Positions 1 through 8,456 of a stretch of DNA of 64,000 nucleotides are shown here, one piece after another. Within the stretch, counting starts at the first letter, position 1. Each line of letters opens with the position of its first letter. The DNA comes from Anaerolineales bacterium (GTDB taxonomy: Bacteria; Chloroflexota; Anaerolineae; Anaerolineales; Villigracilaceae): the NCBI GenBank assembly GCA_015075725.1, contig JABTTV010000001.1, forward strand, positions 1,860,001-1,924,000, in the 5' to 3' direction. The notes below the pieces were generated by a model, which saw only the letters and a program-made list of their open reading frames with translations, was not told the origin of the DNA and ran no database searches. Position numbers and translations under genes: made by a program.

Positions 1-2
1 GG

Positions 3-653
3 CGAATGCAGCTTGATTATGTGGATATTCTTTATTGTCACCGTCCCGACAAGACCACGCCCATCGAAGAGACGGTATGGGCGATGCACAATATCATCGA
101 ATGGGGCAAGGCGTTGTATTGGGGCACGTCCGAGTGGGCGGCGGCGGAGATCATGGAAGCGATCGCAATCGCGGAGAGACATCACCTGCACAAACCCGTC
201 ACCGAGCAGCCTGTATACAATCTGTTCGAGCGTAAACGATTCTCCGGGGAGTATGTGCGGTTTTATCGCGACCACGGATATGGGACGACGACATTCAGTC
301 CGCTGGCATTGGGCGTATTGAGCGGCAAATATAATCAGGGCATCCCAGAGGACAGCCGGGCGGGCGTGCTCAAATCGGATTGGATGACGGAGAGCGCCAC
401 CGACAAGGATAAGATCGCAAAGGTCCAGGCGCTCGAACCGCTCGCCAAGGAATTGGATTGCACACTGTCGCAATTATCCCTTGCGTGGTGTTTAAAGAAT
501 CCATTCGTCAGTACGGTGATCACCGGCGCGAGCCGCGTCGACCAGGTACATGAGAATATGAAAGCAGGCGATGTCGCGCCAAAGATCACGCCGGAGATGA
601 TGGAACAGATCGATGTGATCTTCGGGGTAAAGAAGGAAGAAGAGGACGATTAA
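3..653 (+). CDS. Aldo/keto reductase, 5' end cut by window edge
   Basis: NADPH-dependent aldo/keto reductase of the Kv-beta/YghZ type. The visible part starts inside the barrel at '[13 protein letters not shown]', the strand that carries the family's HRPD signature, and runs through 'WGTSEW', '[10 protein letters not shown]' and the C-terminal cofactor loop '[15 protein letters not shown]'. The reading frame is open to the window edge, so the ATG at 6 is internal and the N-terminal part with the catalytic Asp/Tyr/Lys lies outside. The C-terminus ends in an acidic tail. It converges on the ThyX gene, with a palindromic terminator between them. The substrate cannot be told. Confidence 0.9.
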   Translation, partial: RMQLDYVDILYCHRPDKTTPIEETVWAMHNIIEWGKALYWGTSEWAAAEIMEAIAIAERHHLHKPVTEQPVYNLFERKRFSGEYVRFYRDHGYGTTTFSPLALGVLSGKYNQGIPEDSRAGVLKSDWMTESATDKDKIAKVQALEPLAKELDCTLSQLSLAWCLKNPFVSTVITGASRVDQVHENMKAGDVAPKITPEMMEQIDVIFGVKKEEEDD

Positions 654-659
654 TGGAAT

Positions 660-688
660 ACCTCCGAGGTCTCCCAGACCTCGGAGGT
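660..688. terminator. Bidirectional hairpin terminator
   Basis: Perfect 13-bp inverted repeat (660-672 with 676-688, loop CCC) in the 38-base gap between two convergent genes. The core CCTCCGAGG recurs in the terminator at 36321-36357, so both belong to one palindrome family. The flanking T-tract is weak. Confidence 0.6.
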
Positions 689-691
689 TTG

Positions 692-2101
692 CTATATCTT
701 CGAAAAATAATTTTGTTCCACGCTTTGCCAGGTCTCTTCCCGTAGATTCATATATTTTGTCAACAACGGGTGAACATTGGAAATCTCCTCATAAATCTTT
801 TGCGCCACCCTTCGGATTGAAAAATGAGCGTTTGCGGCACTTCGCAGTTGACAAAATGCGAACGCTTCGCGTAAATTGAACTGCGCCAGCACGCGGCGGT
901 TGAATCCGTTCGGGACGATGTATTGAGCCACATCCGGATTGAACGCGTGGAGCTTTTCGTACATCCGATGCGCCGCCTCCATTGCCGCCTCATACTTGGA
1001 CCCGAATCCTGCTTCCGTTATAAGCAGCGGAGTCGTGAACCCAAGCCTTGTGGTCAATCGCTGCGGAGTCTGTGTCATCATGCGGTGACGTTTGAACTCG
1101 GCATACGCGCCCTGGTCCATGACGAGGTCAAAGGTATAGGCGGAGTATTCCAACTCGCGCAGGGGGACGTCGTATTTGCCAAGTTTGCCAAGCAGGGATT
1201 CGGCCAGTGCCTCGCGTCCATTTTTCCTGAGCGATTTGACGTAAGCAAGCGCGTCGGCATAGGGGATTTCATCGAAACGGTACAAGGCCGCGGCAAGGAT
1301 CTTCTTTTCGCCGTCCTTGTCGTAATCAATCAGCGAACACCAATCCGTTGGAGTATTTCCCATTCCCCATTCCCTATTTCCCAGTTCCTTCACCGTTTCA
1401 ATCACATATTCATTCGCATCCGCATACTTCACCAATGTAGGCGTTTCACCCTTGGCGACTTCCTTCAACGTTTCGCCGATCTGACGCACCTCTTCGAGCG
1501 GGTGGGAGAGCATTTTGCGGATCGTATTTTCGACGACGCGCGCGTTGGCGGTCATGCCGACGTTGGCGTTGGCGGCGGCGGGAAGGAGAAAGCGGCAGCG
1601 GTCCACGTATTGCGACCGGATGCGGCGGTCGTAGGCGTCGTCGGATTCGTTTTCGCGGCGCGGAGTCCGCTCGACGATGAGATTCCTGATCGGGTTCAAT
1701 GATTCAGCATAGGTCGAGAAGAGGAGGCGCACCGTTTCCGCAAATTCATCCCGCAAGGAATGTCTATCAAGCTCGGGGGGAATCGTGAAATCATCCGGTC
1801 CCCATTTTTGATAGCGTGTGGATTTTTCGGTGTACGAAGCGAGGCGGTTACCTTCTATGGCTTCGATGGCGACACGTGAGACATTTTCAAACGCGATGTG
1901 CAGGACGGCGTGTTCGGCAACCGAAGCGTGGCCGTAACCGACGACCCATTTCTCATGGAATTTCGCGGATGATTCATCGCTCAACTCTGCTGCAATCTCG
2001 CGGAAGGATTCGGGCGAACGCGATGTTTTGGCAAATGCCACGGCAATGGTTTCCGGGCTGAGCGCGCGCGGGGATAGTAGATAAATATCTCGTTTGGGCA
2101 T
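692..2101 (-). CDS. thyX: Double-domain ThyX-like thymidylate synthase (FAD-dependent)
   Basis: Predicted flavin-dependent thymidylate synthase family protein, making dTMP from dUMP. At 469 residues it is twice the usual ThyX length and contains two ThyX-like halves. The first half has 'GHASVAEH' and, near residues 86-99, 'GNRLASYTEKSTRY', matching the back of the ThyX signature (S, S, R, Y kept; the leading RHR became GNR). The second half has 'KRHRMMTQTPQRLTTR' near residue 340, keeping RHR but losing the later Ser/Asn/Ser. I chose the ATG at 2101 because GGAG precedes it by about 6 bases; the frame stays open upstream only because it runs into a dispersed repeat. That it makes dTMP is inference; a divergent paralogue is possible. 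Confidence 0.8.
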   Translation of the reverse strand: MPKRDIYLLSPRALSPETIAVAFAKTSRSPESFREIAAELSDESSAKFHEKWVVGYGHASVAEHAVLHIAFENVSRVAIEAIEGNRLASYTEKSTRYQKWGPDDFTIPPELDRHSLRDEFAETVRLLFSTYAESLNPIRNLIVERTPRRENESDDAYDRRIRSQYVDRCRFLLPAAANANVGMTANARVVENTIRKMLSHPLEEVRQIGETLKEVAKGETPTLVKYADANEYVIETVKELGNREWGMGNTPTDWCSLIDYDKDGEKKILAAALYRFDEIPYADALAYVKSLRKNGREALAESLLGKLGKYDVPLRELEYSAYTFDLVMDQGAYAEFKRHRMMTQTPQRLTTRLGFTTPLLITEAGFGSKYEAAMEAAHRMYEKLHAFNPDVAQYIVPNGFNRRVLAQFNLREAFAFCQLRSAANAHFSIRRVAQKIYEEISNVHPLLTKYMNLREETWQSVEQNYFSKI

Positions 2102-2112
2102 GGGTTCTCCAT

Positions 2113-2192
2113 TGTCATTGCGGGCGATAGCGAAGCAATCTCCTTGCAAATCATGATATGAGGTTGCTTCGGGCTTTGCCCTCGCAATGACA
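2113..2192. repeat. Dispersed palindromic repeat (GAAGCAA family)
   Basis: Imperfect inverted repeat of about 30-bp arms, both starting TGTCATTGCG and containing GAAGCAA. A related shorter copy lies at 45893-45939. It sits between thyX and the HIT gene and adds a false N-terminal extension to the thyX frame. Confidence 0.6.
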
Positions 2193-2243
2193 GTAAGTTT
2201 TCATAAAAAAGCGACCAGCCGGTTTGCGCTGATCGCTCTTCGT

Positions 2244-2585
2244 TCATCCCATTTTTGTCAGCTGCCTGCCGCCGAGCAGGTGAAGGTGGATATGAAAGAC
2301 GGTCTGCCCGGCTTCGGCGTTTGTGTTGATGACCAGGCGATAACCTCGTTCGCTTAATCCTTCCTGCGCCGCGATCTGTTTTGCGACCATGAAAAGATGA
2401 CCGATGGTTCCCTCGTCTTCTCCGCTCAGGGCGTTGACCGAGTCGATATGCCGTTGCGGGACGATCAGGATGTGGGTCGGCGCGGCGGGTTGTATATCGC
2501 GAAATGCGTAAGCGTGCTCATCGCGATAGACACTTGTGCTGGGAATCTCGCCTTTAACGATCTTGCAAAAGATGCAATCAGCCAT
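2244..2585 (-). CDS. HIT family protein (HinT-type nucleotide hydrolase)
   Basis: Small cytoplasmic histidine-triad hydrolase, a family that splits purine nucleoside phosphoramidates and related AMP conjugates. The 113-residue length is typical. The N-terminal 'DCIFCKIVKGEIPS' with its Cys pair, the 'APTHILIVPQRHI' strand and the catalytic triad 'HIHLHLLGG' near the end are all present. The ATG at 2585 starts the conserved MADCIFCKI. It lies 18 bases downstream of the deacetylase-like gene on the same strand, so the two may be cotranscribed. Confidence 0.93.
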   Translation of the reverse strand: MADCIFCKIVKGEIPSTSVYRDEHAYAFRDIQPAAPTHILIVPQRHIDSVNALSGEDEGTIGHLFMVAKQIAAQEGLSERGYRLVINTNAEAGQTVFHIHLHLLGGRQLTKMG

Positions 2586-2603
2586 GGAAAATCTCCTTGG
2601 GAA

Positions 2604-3701
2604 TCACGGGGTGGGCATGGGGCCGTATTCTTCTTCGCAAACGACCTCATAGTATCGATACTCGGCGTCCTTGTTGGACATAGCAACATCTGCTGCGGCT
2701 TTGCCGATGGCGCGCACTGTATCGATCTCATAGAGCGCCTGGTTTGGAGAATAAACCGGGAGAGTCATCAACGGGTCGTCGATGGGACCTTCCGGGATCA
2801 AATCCGGGCGTTGCGGATCGGCGGCATCGGCGAGCGGAACCCAATTGTACATGATGGGTCCCCGCGTGTTGAATGTAAACCCCAATTTGAAGCGAAGCTG
2901 CCGCGCCGCTTCGATGGGGCGCATGCCGAACCCGCCGTTGGGCCAGATGATGGCGGTCGGCGTTTTTCCAAGTTGATTGGCGAATCCCTCCAGCGAGCCT
3001 TGCAGTTCGCGTGCGATGACAAGTTTGGAGATATCGTCGGAGAGATATGCGTCTTCCGTAATGCCGCGCGCCTGATGGTCGACGAAACCTTCATATTCCA
3101 TCGAAAAATTTTCAGCGACCAAAGCGCTGTCCGGTTCGCGTTCGCTGATCCACCCGTTCGTAATGCTCCAGCCCCACATCATGAAATATTCGCGGAAATA
3201 TTTGTCGTAATAGTCCGCTCCCTGGTTCCCATCCTGGATCAAAAGGAAGGAACGCGGCGGTATCTCGACGTTGCGCTCCATGAAGGCTTTTAATTGATCC
3301 GTATTGATCGCCTCGAATCCCTGCGCCCGGAGCTGGTCCATCAACTCGAAGAATTTGACTACGTTGATACTGTCCGGCAGATCGCCGGTTCCCGGGTTGA
3401 TATTCCTGATGAGAATGACCATCACCACCGTTCCCGGCGCGGCGTTCAATGGATTCCACTTGCTCCTCAAATACCGGCAGGTCTCTTCGACGTAGTCGTG
3501 CGGCGTGTCGAGCGGATTCAATAGATTGGTTTGAAATATGCTGGGGAGCGGCGGTACTGTCGGTTCCAACGGCAGGGATGTGGAAGCCGAACCCTCCACC
3601 TGAGGTTGATTCAGCTGGCAGGATACCAAAATGGAAACGATGGAGAATAATATCGTAAATCGAAGCAGGAGTTGTTTATAAGGTATTCGGATGGATTGCA
3701 T
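2604..3701 (-). CDS. Polysaccharide-deacetylase-like lipoprotein, active site degenerate
   Basis: Exported lipoprotein: a hydrophobic signal ends in the lipobox 'SILVSC' (Cys28 from the ATG at 3701; the frame also opens from a TTG at 3767, less likely as it would bury the signal). A Pro/Ser/Thr linker leads into a carbohydrate-esterase-4-like fold. It is a clear paralogue of the gene just upstream (shared 'MYNW', 'NPLMT/DPLMT', 'YY-VVC...YGP' endings). The metal site looks damaged: the Asp-Asp motif reads 'LIQDGN' and the His-x3-His motif reads 'HQARG'. So it is probably not an active deacetylase and may bind glycan or act as a scaffold; that is inference. Confidence 0.75.
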   Translation of the reverse strand: MQSIRIPYKQLLLRFTILFSIVSILVSCQLNQPQVEGSASTSLPLEPTVPPLPSIFQTNLLNPLDTPHDYVEETCRYLRSKWNPLNAAPGTVVMVILIRNINPGTGDLPDSINVVKFFELMDQLRAQGFEAINTDQLKAFMERNVEIPPRSFLLIQDGNQGADYYDKYFREYFMMWGWSITNGWISEREPDSALVAENFSMEYEGFVDHQARGITEDAYLSDDISKLVIARELQGSLEGFANQLGKTPTAIIWPNGGFGMRPIEAARQLRFKLGFTFNTRGPIMYNWVPLADAADPQRPDLIPEGPIDDPLMTLPVYSPNQALYEIDTVRAIGKAAADVAMSNKDAEYRYYEVVCEEEYGPMPTP

Positions 3702-3735
3702 ACGCAGAAGATTGTAAACCAGTTCTTGGACAATG

Positions 3736-3801
3736 GACCGTGGGCGATGGACCGCCGAAAGGCGCAAAGCCGTAATGGCCTAATGTCCATCGTCCACGGT
3801 C
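3736..3801. repeat. Inverted repeat, GACGATGG family
   Basis: 16-base arms (3736-3751 and 3786-3801) pair throughout if one G-U is allowed. It fills the gap between the two deacetylase-like paralogues. A relative with the same GACGATGGAC core lies at 50930-50977 between leuD and cimA. Confidence 0.65.
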
Positions 3802-3803
3802 GA

Positions 3804-4940
3804 TCAGGGAATTGGTCCGTACGCCGGTGCGCAGACGATGTCGTAGTATTCCAGTTCGACACCCTTGTTCTGCTCGGCATAGGCGATGGCTTCATCCCCG
3901 ATGGCGATCACATTGCCTATATTCTCTCGCACGTTCGCGCTCCAATAGCGGGGAATGGTCATGAGCGGATTCCCGGCGGGGGTTTCAGGGATGGCAAGCG
4001 GATTCGAAGCATTGACTGCATCCGCTTGTGGAATCCAGTTGTACATGACCGGTCCGCGCTGGTTGACCGTGAACGCAAGTTTATACCCAAGCGTGGGTCC
4101 GATCTCGACAGCCCGCCTCGAAAATCCTCCCCCAGGCCAGATATAGCCGATGGGTGTCTTGTTCATATATTTCTGGATCGAGTTGATCGCGCCCTGCATC
4201 TCGCTGATGATGAAATCATCGGTGGAGCCTTCGGAAATGGGGATGTTATGAATGTAACCATGCGATTGATAATCGACCCATCCCTCGGCGGAAAGGGCGG
4301 CGTTTTCCGCCCACAGGTCGGTTCGCTCATCGATGCCGATATACCCGTTGACAACGGACCAGCCCCACTGTTCAAAGTAGGGACGCCAGTGGTCATTGAA
4401 GTATTCAGCGAAGTGGCGGTCATCCACGATGAAAAGGACGGAGCGCTGGGGGATTTTGGCGTTGTCGTACATGAAATCCGCCATTTGTTGCATGTTGATC
4501 GCGGTAAAACCGGATTCGTGCAGGTCATTCATGATCTGTTTGTGCACACTGACGGTCACATCATTTCCGCTCGCTGCGCCTTTGTTGATGCCGTGATGCA
4601 TGATGACCATCACAATGGTTCCAGGCGCGGATTTGGTCGAGTCCCATTTGTTCTTTAAGTATTGGCATGTGTCCTGCACATAAGTACGCGGAAGATCCTC
4701 CGGTTTCAGCAATGAGGATTGATAAGTGCCCGGCAATGCAGGCGGAGTGCGGGGAACGGTCGGGGTCGGGACGGGGGTATCTGTGATCTGCGGAGTCGCA
4801 GTCGGCGCGCTGAGTTGGGCAAAGGCTGTTTCGAAAGCGGCCGTCAGCGCGATGCTTGGGTCGGTGGTTGGAGCTGAGGGACCGCACGAAGCGAGAAGCG
4901 TAGTCAACAGGCCGAGTGTCAGAATGAAGCGTGATTTCAT
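3804..4940 (-). CDS. Polysaccharide deacetylase-family lipoprotein
   Basis: Carbohydrate esterase 4-type protein, expected to remove acetyl groups from cell-envelope or extracellular polysaccharide. Start at 4940 gives a classic lipoprotein signal ending 'LLASC' (Cys19), followed by a Thr/Pro-rich linker. Both metal-binding motifs are visible: 'FIVDDRH' near residue 170 and 'SHGYIHN' (His-x3-His) near residue 222. The later 'YIWPGGGFSRR' matches the loop before the final conserved region. Downstream lies a paralogue with damaged motifs, so the pair arose by tandem duplication and one copy diverged. The exact substrate is unknown. Confidence 0.8.
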   Translation of the reverse strand: MKSRFILTLGLLTTLLASCGPSAPTTDPSIALTAAFETAFAQLSAPTATPQITDTPVPTPTVPRTPPALPGTYQSSLLKPEDLPRTYVQDTCQYLKNKWDSTKSAPGTIVMVIMHHGINKGAASGNDVTVSVHKQIMNDLHESGFTAINMQQMADFMYDNAKIPQRSVLFIVDDRHFAEYFNDHWRPYFEQWGWSVVNGYIGIDERTDLWAENAALSAEGWVDYQSHGYIHNIPISEGSTDDFIISEMQGAINSIQKYMNKTPIGYIWPGGGFSRRAVEIGPTLGYKLAFTVNQRGPVMYNWIPQADAVNASNPLAIPETPAGNPLMTIPRYWSANVRENIGNVIAIGDEAIAYAEQNKGVELEYYDIVCAPAYGPIP

Positions 4941-5017
4941 GCGTCGAATTCTAATCGAAAAAAATGGGATGCCTGCGCAAACAGACATCCCATCGCTAAC
5001 TATCACTAATTTCTAAT

Positions 5018-6106
5018 TTACTCGTCGCTTTTGCCGGAAACAAAATCCTCCACTTTCTGTCGGGCGACCTCGTCCTTGAATTGCTTGGGCGGGGTTTTGA
5101 AGAAGTAGGAGGATGGCCCGATAATGGGACCGGCGAGTTCACGGTCGAGCGCGATCTTGGCGCAGCGGATAGCGTCGATCATCACACCAGCGCTATTGGG
5201 ACTGTCCCACACTTCAAGTTTGAGTTCGAGGTTGAGCGGTACTTCGCCAAAGGTCGTGCCTTCCATGCGGATGTAGCACCATTTGCGGTCGGTGAGCCAG
5301 GGTACATGGTCGCTGGGTCCGACATGCACATTATCCGGATCGAGTTGATAGGGGATCATACTTGTGACCGCGTTCGTTTTCGAGATTTTCTTGCTTTCAA
5401 GCCGTTCGCGCTCCAGCATGTTGAGGAAATCTGTGTTGCCGCCGAAGTTGAGTTGATAGGTACGGTCGATCTTCACGCCTCGATCGACGAAAAGGCTGGT
5501 CAGCACGCGGTGGACGATCGTCGCCCCGACCTGACTCTTTATATCATCACCGAGGATGGGCAGACCGGCATCTTCAAAACGCTTGCCCCAATATTCAGAC
5601 GAAGTGATGAAAACGGGAATGCCGTTGACGAAAGCACAGCCCGCTTCGATGATCTGCTCGACATACCACTTGGTTGCCATCTCCGAACCGACGGGCAGAA
5701 AGCTGATGACAACTTCGGTTTTGGTCTCTTTTAGCAAACGTACAATGTCCGCAGTGGAGCCGGGCGCCTTGGTGATGACCTGGCTGAGATATTTACCCAA
5801 GCCGTCGTGGGTCATGCCGCGCACGACTGGCGCATTGAGATGGGGGACATCACAAAATTTGTAGGTGTTGTTCGGTTCTGCGAAAATGGCCTCGGACAAA
5901 TCCCTGCCGACCTTGGTGGCGTTGATGTCGATTGCCAATGTGAATTCGATATCGCGGATGTGATACTCGCCCAACTGCGGATGCATGATGCCGGGAATGA
6001 CATCTTCATTTTTTGCGTTTTTATAGTACTGCACCCCTTGTACGAGGGAGGAGGCGCAATTTCCCACCCCGATGATCGCTGTTCGTACTTTTTTCTTTGT
6101 TGCCAT
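5018..6106 (-). CDS. ino1: Inositol-3-phosphate synthase
   Basis: NAD-dependent conversion of glucose 6-phosphate to 1L-myo-inositol 1-phosphate, the entry to inositol lipids and compatible solutes. The 362-residue protein follows the actinobacterial/archaeal type closely: '[18 protein letters not shown]' Rossmann start, 'LPVGSE', '[12 protein letters not shown]', '[16 protein letters not shown]' and '[14 protein letters not shown]'. The ATG at 6106 is preceded by AGGAG at 8 bases; the nine upstream codons lack support. No inositol monophosphatase or phospholipid gene is adjacent. The gene is divergent from the histidine kinase at 6203. Confidence 0.96.
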   Translation of the reverse strand: MATKKKVRTAIIGVGNCASSLVQGVQYYKNAKNEDVIPGIMHPQLGEYHIRDIEFTLAIDINATKVGRDLSEAIFAEPNNTYKFCDVPHLNAPVVRGMTHDGLGKYLSQVITKAPGSTADIVRLLKETKTEVVISFLPVGSEMATKWYVEQIIEAGCAFVNGIPVFITSSEYWGKRFEDAGLPILGDDIKSQVGATIVHRVLTSLFVDRGVKIDRTYQLNFGGNTDFLNMLERERLESKKISKTNAVTSMIPYQLDPDNVHVGPSDHVPWLTDRKWCYIRMEGTTFGEVPLNLELKLEVWDSPNSAGVMIDAIRCAKIALDRELAGPIIGPSSYFFKTPPKQFKDEVARQKVEDFVSGKSDE

Positions 6107-6180
6107 TTGATATCTCCTCGAGATGAATTGCAAATACCTTGTTGGTGGTCGTGCCCACCGTAATGGATACGACCGTGAAG

Positions 6181-6186
6181 TATAAT
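6181..6186 (+). promoter_or_regulatory. Possible -10 element for the GAF histidine kinase
   Basis: TATAAT lies 17 bases before the ATG at 6203 in the divergent gap. I see no good -35, so this is tentative; the mRNA would have a very short untranslated leader. Confidence 0.35.
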
Positions 6187-6202
6187 CTTACTCAAGATTT
6201 TT

Positions 6203-7447
6203 ATGCCATTCGATCAGGAAAAATTCCTTTCCCGCCTCCTTGATGTAACCCGCAGCCTGACCCTCGAAGCGGATCTCGAAACCCGCCTTCGCGCGATCCT
6301 ATCCGCCGCGGCGGAATTGACCGGCAGCGAGACCGCATCGCTGCTGGAATACGATGAAACCTCGCTCAGTTTTCATTTCAAATATGTACCCTGGTTCAAC
6401 CGCGAAGCGGACCAATCGAGCGCGACGATTCCCTTGAATGGAAGCATTGCAGGTTGGGTTTTTCAGAATCGGGCTTCGCTCATCGTGGAGGATGCCCAAA
6501 ACGATACGCGTCACTCCAAAAAGGTCGATGAAATTGCAGGCATCACCATACGCTCGGCGCTTGGGTCGCCGGTCATCTCGCGCGGCAATCCCATCGGGGC
6601 ACTCGAGGTTTTCAATAAAAAGGACCGTTACACGGTTGGGGATATGCGCATCGTCGAGACCCTGGCTGATCTGACGGCTGTGGCGATGCAAAACGACCTT
6701 CTCGAAAAAGGAATCCTGTCGGCGCAGGAGGAGGCGCGCGAGCTCGACCGGCTTAAGAACGAGTTCATTGCGATCACATCGCACGAATTGCGAACGCCAT
6801 TGGGTCTGATCCTGGGTCACGCCACATTCCTCAAGGAACTGCTCGCGGGCGAGTATGATGAGCAAATGGATTCGATCGTCCGCAATGCGTCGCGATTAAA
6901 AGAGATTATCGAAAGCCTGACCAGCGTGGACAATTATCAAACCGGTGTGGCGCTCGTACGCCCGCGCAAGGTTTCCATTGCGCGTGTCATCGAGGATGTT
7001 TGCATGTCCTTCAACGCCATGGCGGGGAAGAAAAACATCAGCCTGAAAAAGGTTCTACAGCCGGGTCACGATCTTTTGGTGGATGTGGATGCGGGCAAGG
7101 TCGCAATCGTGTTGAGCAATATTCTGAAGAACGCCATCAGCTTTACCGACGGCGGCGGCGAGGTCGTTGTGCGCGGGGAGCAGCATCCAGACTATGTCAA
7201 GGTATCCGTCAAGGATGACGGCATTGGCATCCCGGCAAAGGACCTGCCGTTTGTGTTCGACCGTTTTTATCAGGTTGAGGATCACCTTACGCGGCGGCAT
7301 GGCGGAATGGGACTTGGACTATCGGTTGCCAAGGTCATGGTGGAAATGCATGGCGGCCGCATTTGGGCGGATAGCGAGGAGGGGAAAGGAAGCATCTTTT
7401 CGTTCATTTTGCCGATTCAAATTCCGCATCCGCCTCCCGCTGAGTGA
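6203..7447 (+). CDS. Soluble GAF-domain sensor histidine kinase
   Basis: Cytoplasmic two-component kinase of 414 residues with no membrane segment. Residues 1-170 form a GAF sensor domain, followed by a short helix and the HisKA domain with the phosphate-accepting His in 'SHELRTPLG' near residue 193. The ATPase part carries the N box ('ILKNAISFTDGG'), 'DDGIGIP', an F box ('FVFDRFYQ') and G2 box ('GGMGLGLSVAK'). No response regulator is adjacent, so it is an orphan here. The signal sensed by the GAF domain is not evident. There is no strong ribosome site before the ATG. Confidence 0.9.
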   Translation: MPFDQEKFLSRLLDVTRSLTLEADLETRLRAILSAAAELTGSETASLLEYDETSLSFHFKYVPWFNREADQSSATIPLNGSIAGWVFQNRASLIVEDAQNDTRHSKKVDEIAGITIRSALGSPVISRGNPIGALEVFNKKDRYTVGDMRIVETLADLTAVAMQNDLLEKGILSAQEEARELDRLKNEFIAITSHELRTPLGLILGHATFLKELLAGEYDEQMDSIVRNASRLKEIIESLTSVDNYQTGVALVRPRKVSIARVIEDVCMSFNAMAGKKNISLKKVLQPGHDLLVDVDAGKVAIVLSNILKNAISFTDGGGEVVVRGEQHPDYVKVSVKDDGIGIPAKDLPFVFDRFYQVEDHLTRRHGGMGLGLSVAKVMVEMHGGRIWADSEEGKGSIFSFILPIQIPHPPPAE

Positions 7448-7511
7448 CCTCATGCTGCCTCTGTCCCATCCCGGGGCAATTTCCACTCTGAAAGTTGTTT
7501 AAAGTCAGCCC

Positions 7512-7569
7512 TTGACAAACAAGAATATATGTTCTAGAATGCTATTACAACACGTAACCGAATGGTTAC
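7512..7569 (+). promoter_or_regulatory. Sigma-70 promoter with palindromic operator for the ArsR gene
   Basis: TTGACA (7512-7517), a 17-base spacer and TAGAAT (7535-7540) make a near-consensus promoter. About 14 bases after the -10, GTAACC-GAAT-GGTTAC (7554-7569) is a perfect 6-bp palindrome covering the start of the transcript, placed as an autorepressor site would be. That ArsR binds it is inference. Confidence 0.7.
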
Positions 7570-7582
7570 TCATAGGTGAAAT

Positions 7583-7900
7583 ATGAGACGAGACGTATTT
7601 CAAGCCATCGCAGACCCCAACCGGCGCGCCATACTGGCGCTGCTATCACAGCAAAGACTGACCTTGAACGGTGTTGCCGAAAATTTTCGCATCAGCCGCC
7701 CCGCTGTTTCGCGCCACATCAGGATCTTGAAGGAATGTGGCTTGGTGGTCGTCATCCCGCAGGGGCGCGAGCGTTTTGTGGAAGCGCGCTTCGATAAGTT
7801 GGGCGAAGTGAGCGATTGGATCGAGCAATATCGTCAGATCTGGGAAGCGAGGTTTAACCGCCTCGATGATTTATTGGAACAGATGAAAAAGGAGAAATAA
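7583..7900 (+). CDS. ArsR-family winged-helix repressor
   Basis: Small DNA-binding regulator (105 residues) with the ArsR winged helix: '[14 protein letters not shown]', recognition helix '[19 protein letters not shown]' and wing 'VIPQGRERF'. It lacks the metal-binding Cys of metal sensors and is of the type that is paired with AHSA1/SRPBCC proteins. The next gene, 1 base downstream, is just such a protein, so the two form an operon. A strong promoter and a palindrome lie directly upstream, suggesting autoregulation. AGGTGA precedes the ATG. Confidence 0.92.
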   Translation: MRRDVFQAIADPNRRAILALLSQQRLTLNGVAENFRISRPAVSRHIRILKECGLVVVIPQGRERFVEARFDKLGEVSDWIEQYRQIWEARFNRLDDLLEQMKKEK

Positions 7901-7901
7901 T

Positions 7902-8390
7902 ATGCCATCAAAAAATAAAGTGATCGTTACTGTCGAACCCGGCAAACAGGAGTTGTTCATCACTCGCGAATTCGATGCGCCGCGCGAGTTGGTTTATAAA
8001 GCGCACATTGACCCGAAGTTGTACGTGCAATGGCTCGGTCCGCATGGATACAAGATGGTTCTTGAAACCTTCGAACCAGTCAGCGGCGGAAGATACCGCT
8101 ACATTCAGAAAGACACACATGGAAATGAAGCTGGTTTCCACGGTTGCTTCCATGAAATATCCGAAGAACTGATGATCCAGACTTTTGAATTCGAGGGTCT
8201 CCCCGAGCGCGGACATGTCATCCTTGACACGATGCGGTTGGAGGAATTACCGGGCAATCGCACGCGCGTCACGATCCAATCTGTGTTTCAATCTGTGGAG
8301 GATCGGGACGGAATGGTCAAGGCAGGCATGGAAAAAGGCGTCCGCGAAGGCTATGAAAGGTTGGATGACATTCTGGCAGGGATGAGGTAA
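7902..8390 (+). CDS. SRPBCC/AHSA1-domain protein
   Basis: Small soluble protein of 162 residues with the START-like fold of the AHSA1 family: '[28 protein letters not shown]' is the standard opening and 'GRYRYIQKD...GFHGCFHEI' the central strands. Such proteins bind hydrophobic ligands and often sit behind an ArsR regulator, as here (1-base gap). The ligand and function are unknown. The 3' part '[22 protein letters not shown]' is the family's C-terminal helix, so the gene is complete. Confidence 0.9.
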   Translation: MPSKNKVIVTVEPGKQELFITREFDAPRELVYKAHIDPKLYVQWLGPHGYKMVLETFEPVSGGRYRYIQKDTHGNEAGFHGCFHEISEELMIQTFEFEGLPERGHVILDTMRLEELPGNRTRVTIQSVFQSVEDRDGMVKAGMEKGVREGYERLDDILAGMR

Positions 8391-8456
8391 ATATCTGTTT
8401 GAATCGTTCGAACATGATCGTGCCCATCTGATTTTATTGATAACGAGGAGAATGAA

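Noticed and set aside
923..1702. Open frame of 259 codons antisense to thyX
   Set aside because: Shadow frame without family features.
2102..2149. N-terminal extension of ThyX (16 residues)
   Set aside because: Encoded by a dispersed repeat; a good ribosome site precedes the ATG at 2101.
2397..3293. Open frame of 298 codons opposite the HIT and lipoprotein genes
   Set aside because: Spans two clear minus-strand genes and their gap; no domain or start signals.
3672..4658. Open frame of 328 codons antisense to the deacetylase lipoprotein
   Set aside because: Shadow of the real gene; the opposite frame has a lipoprotein signal and catalytic motifs.
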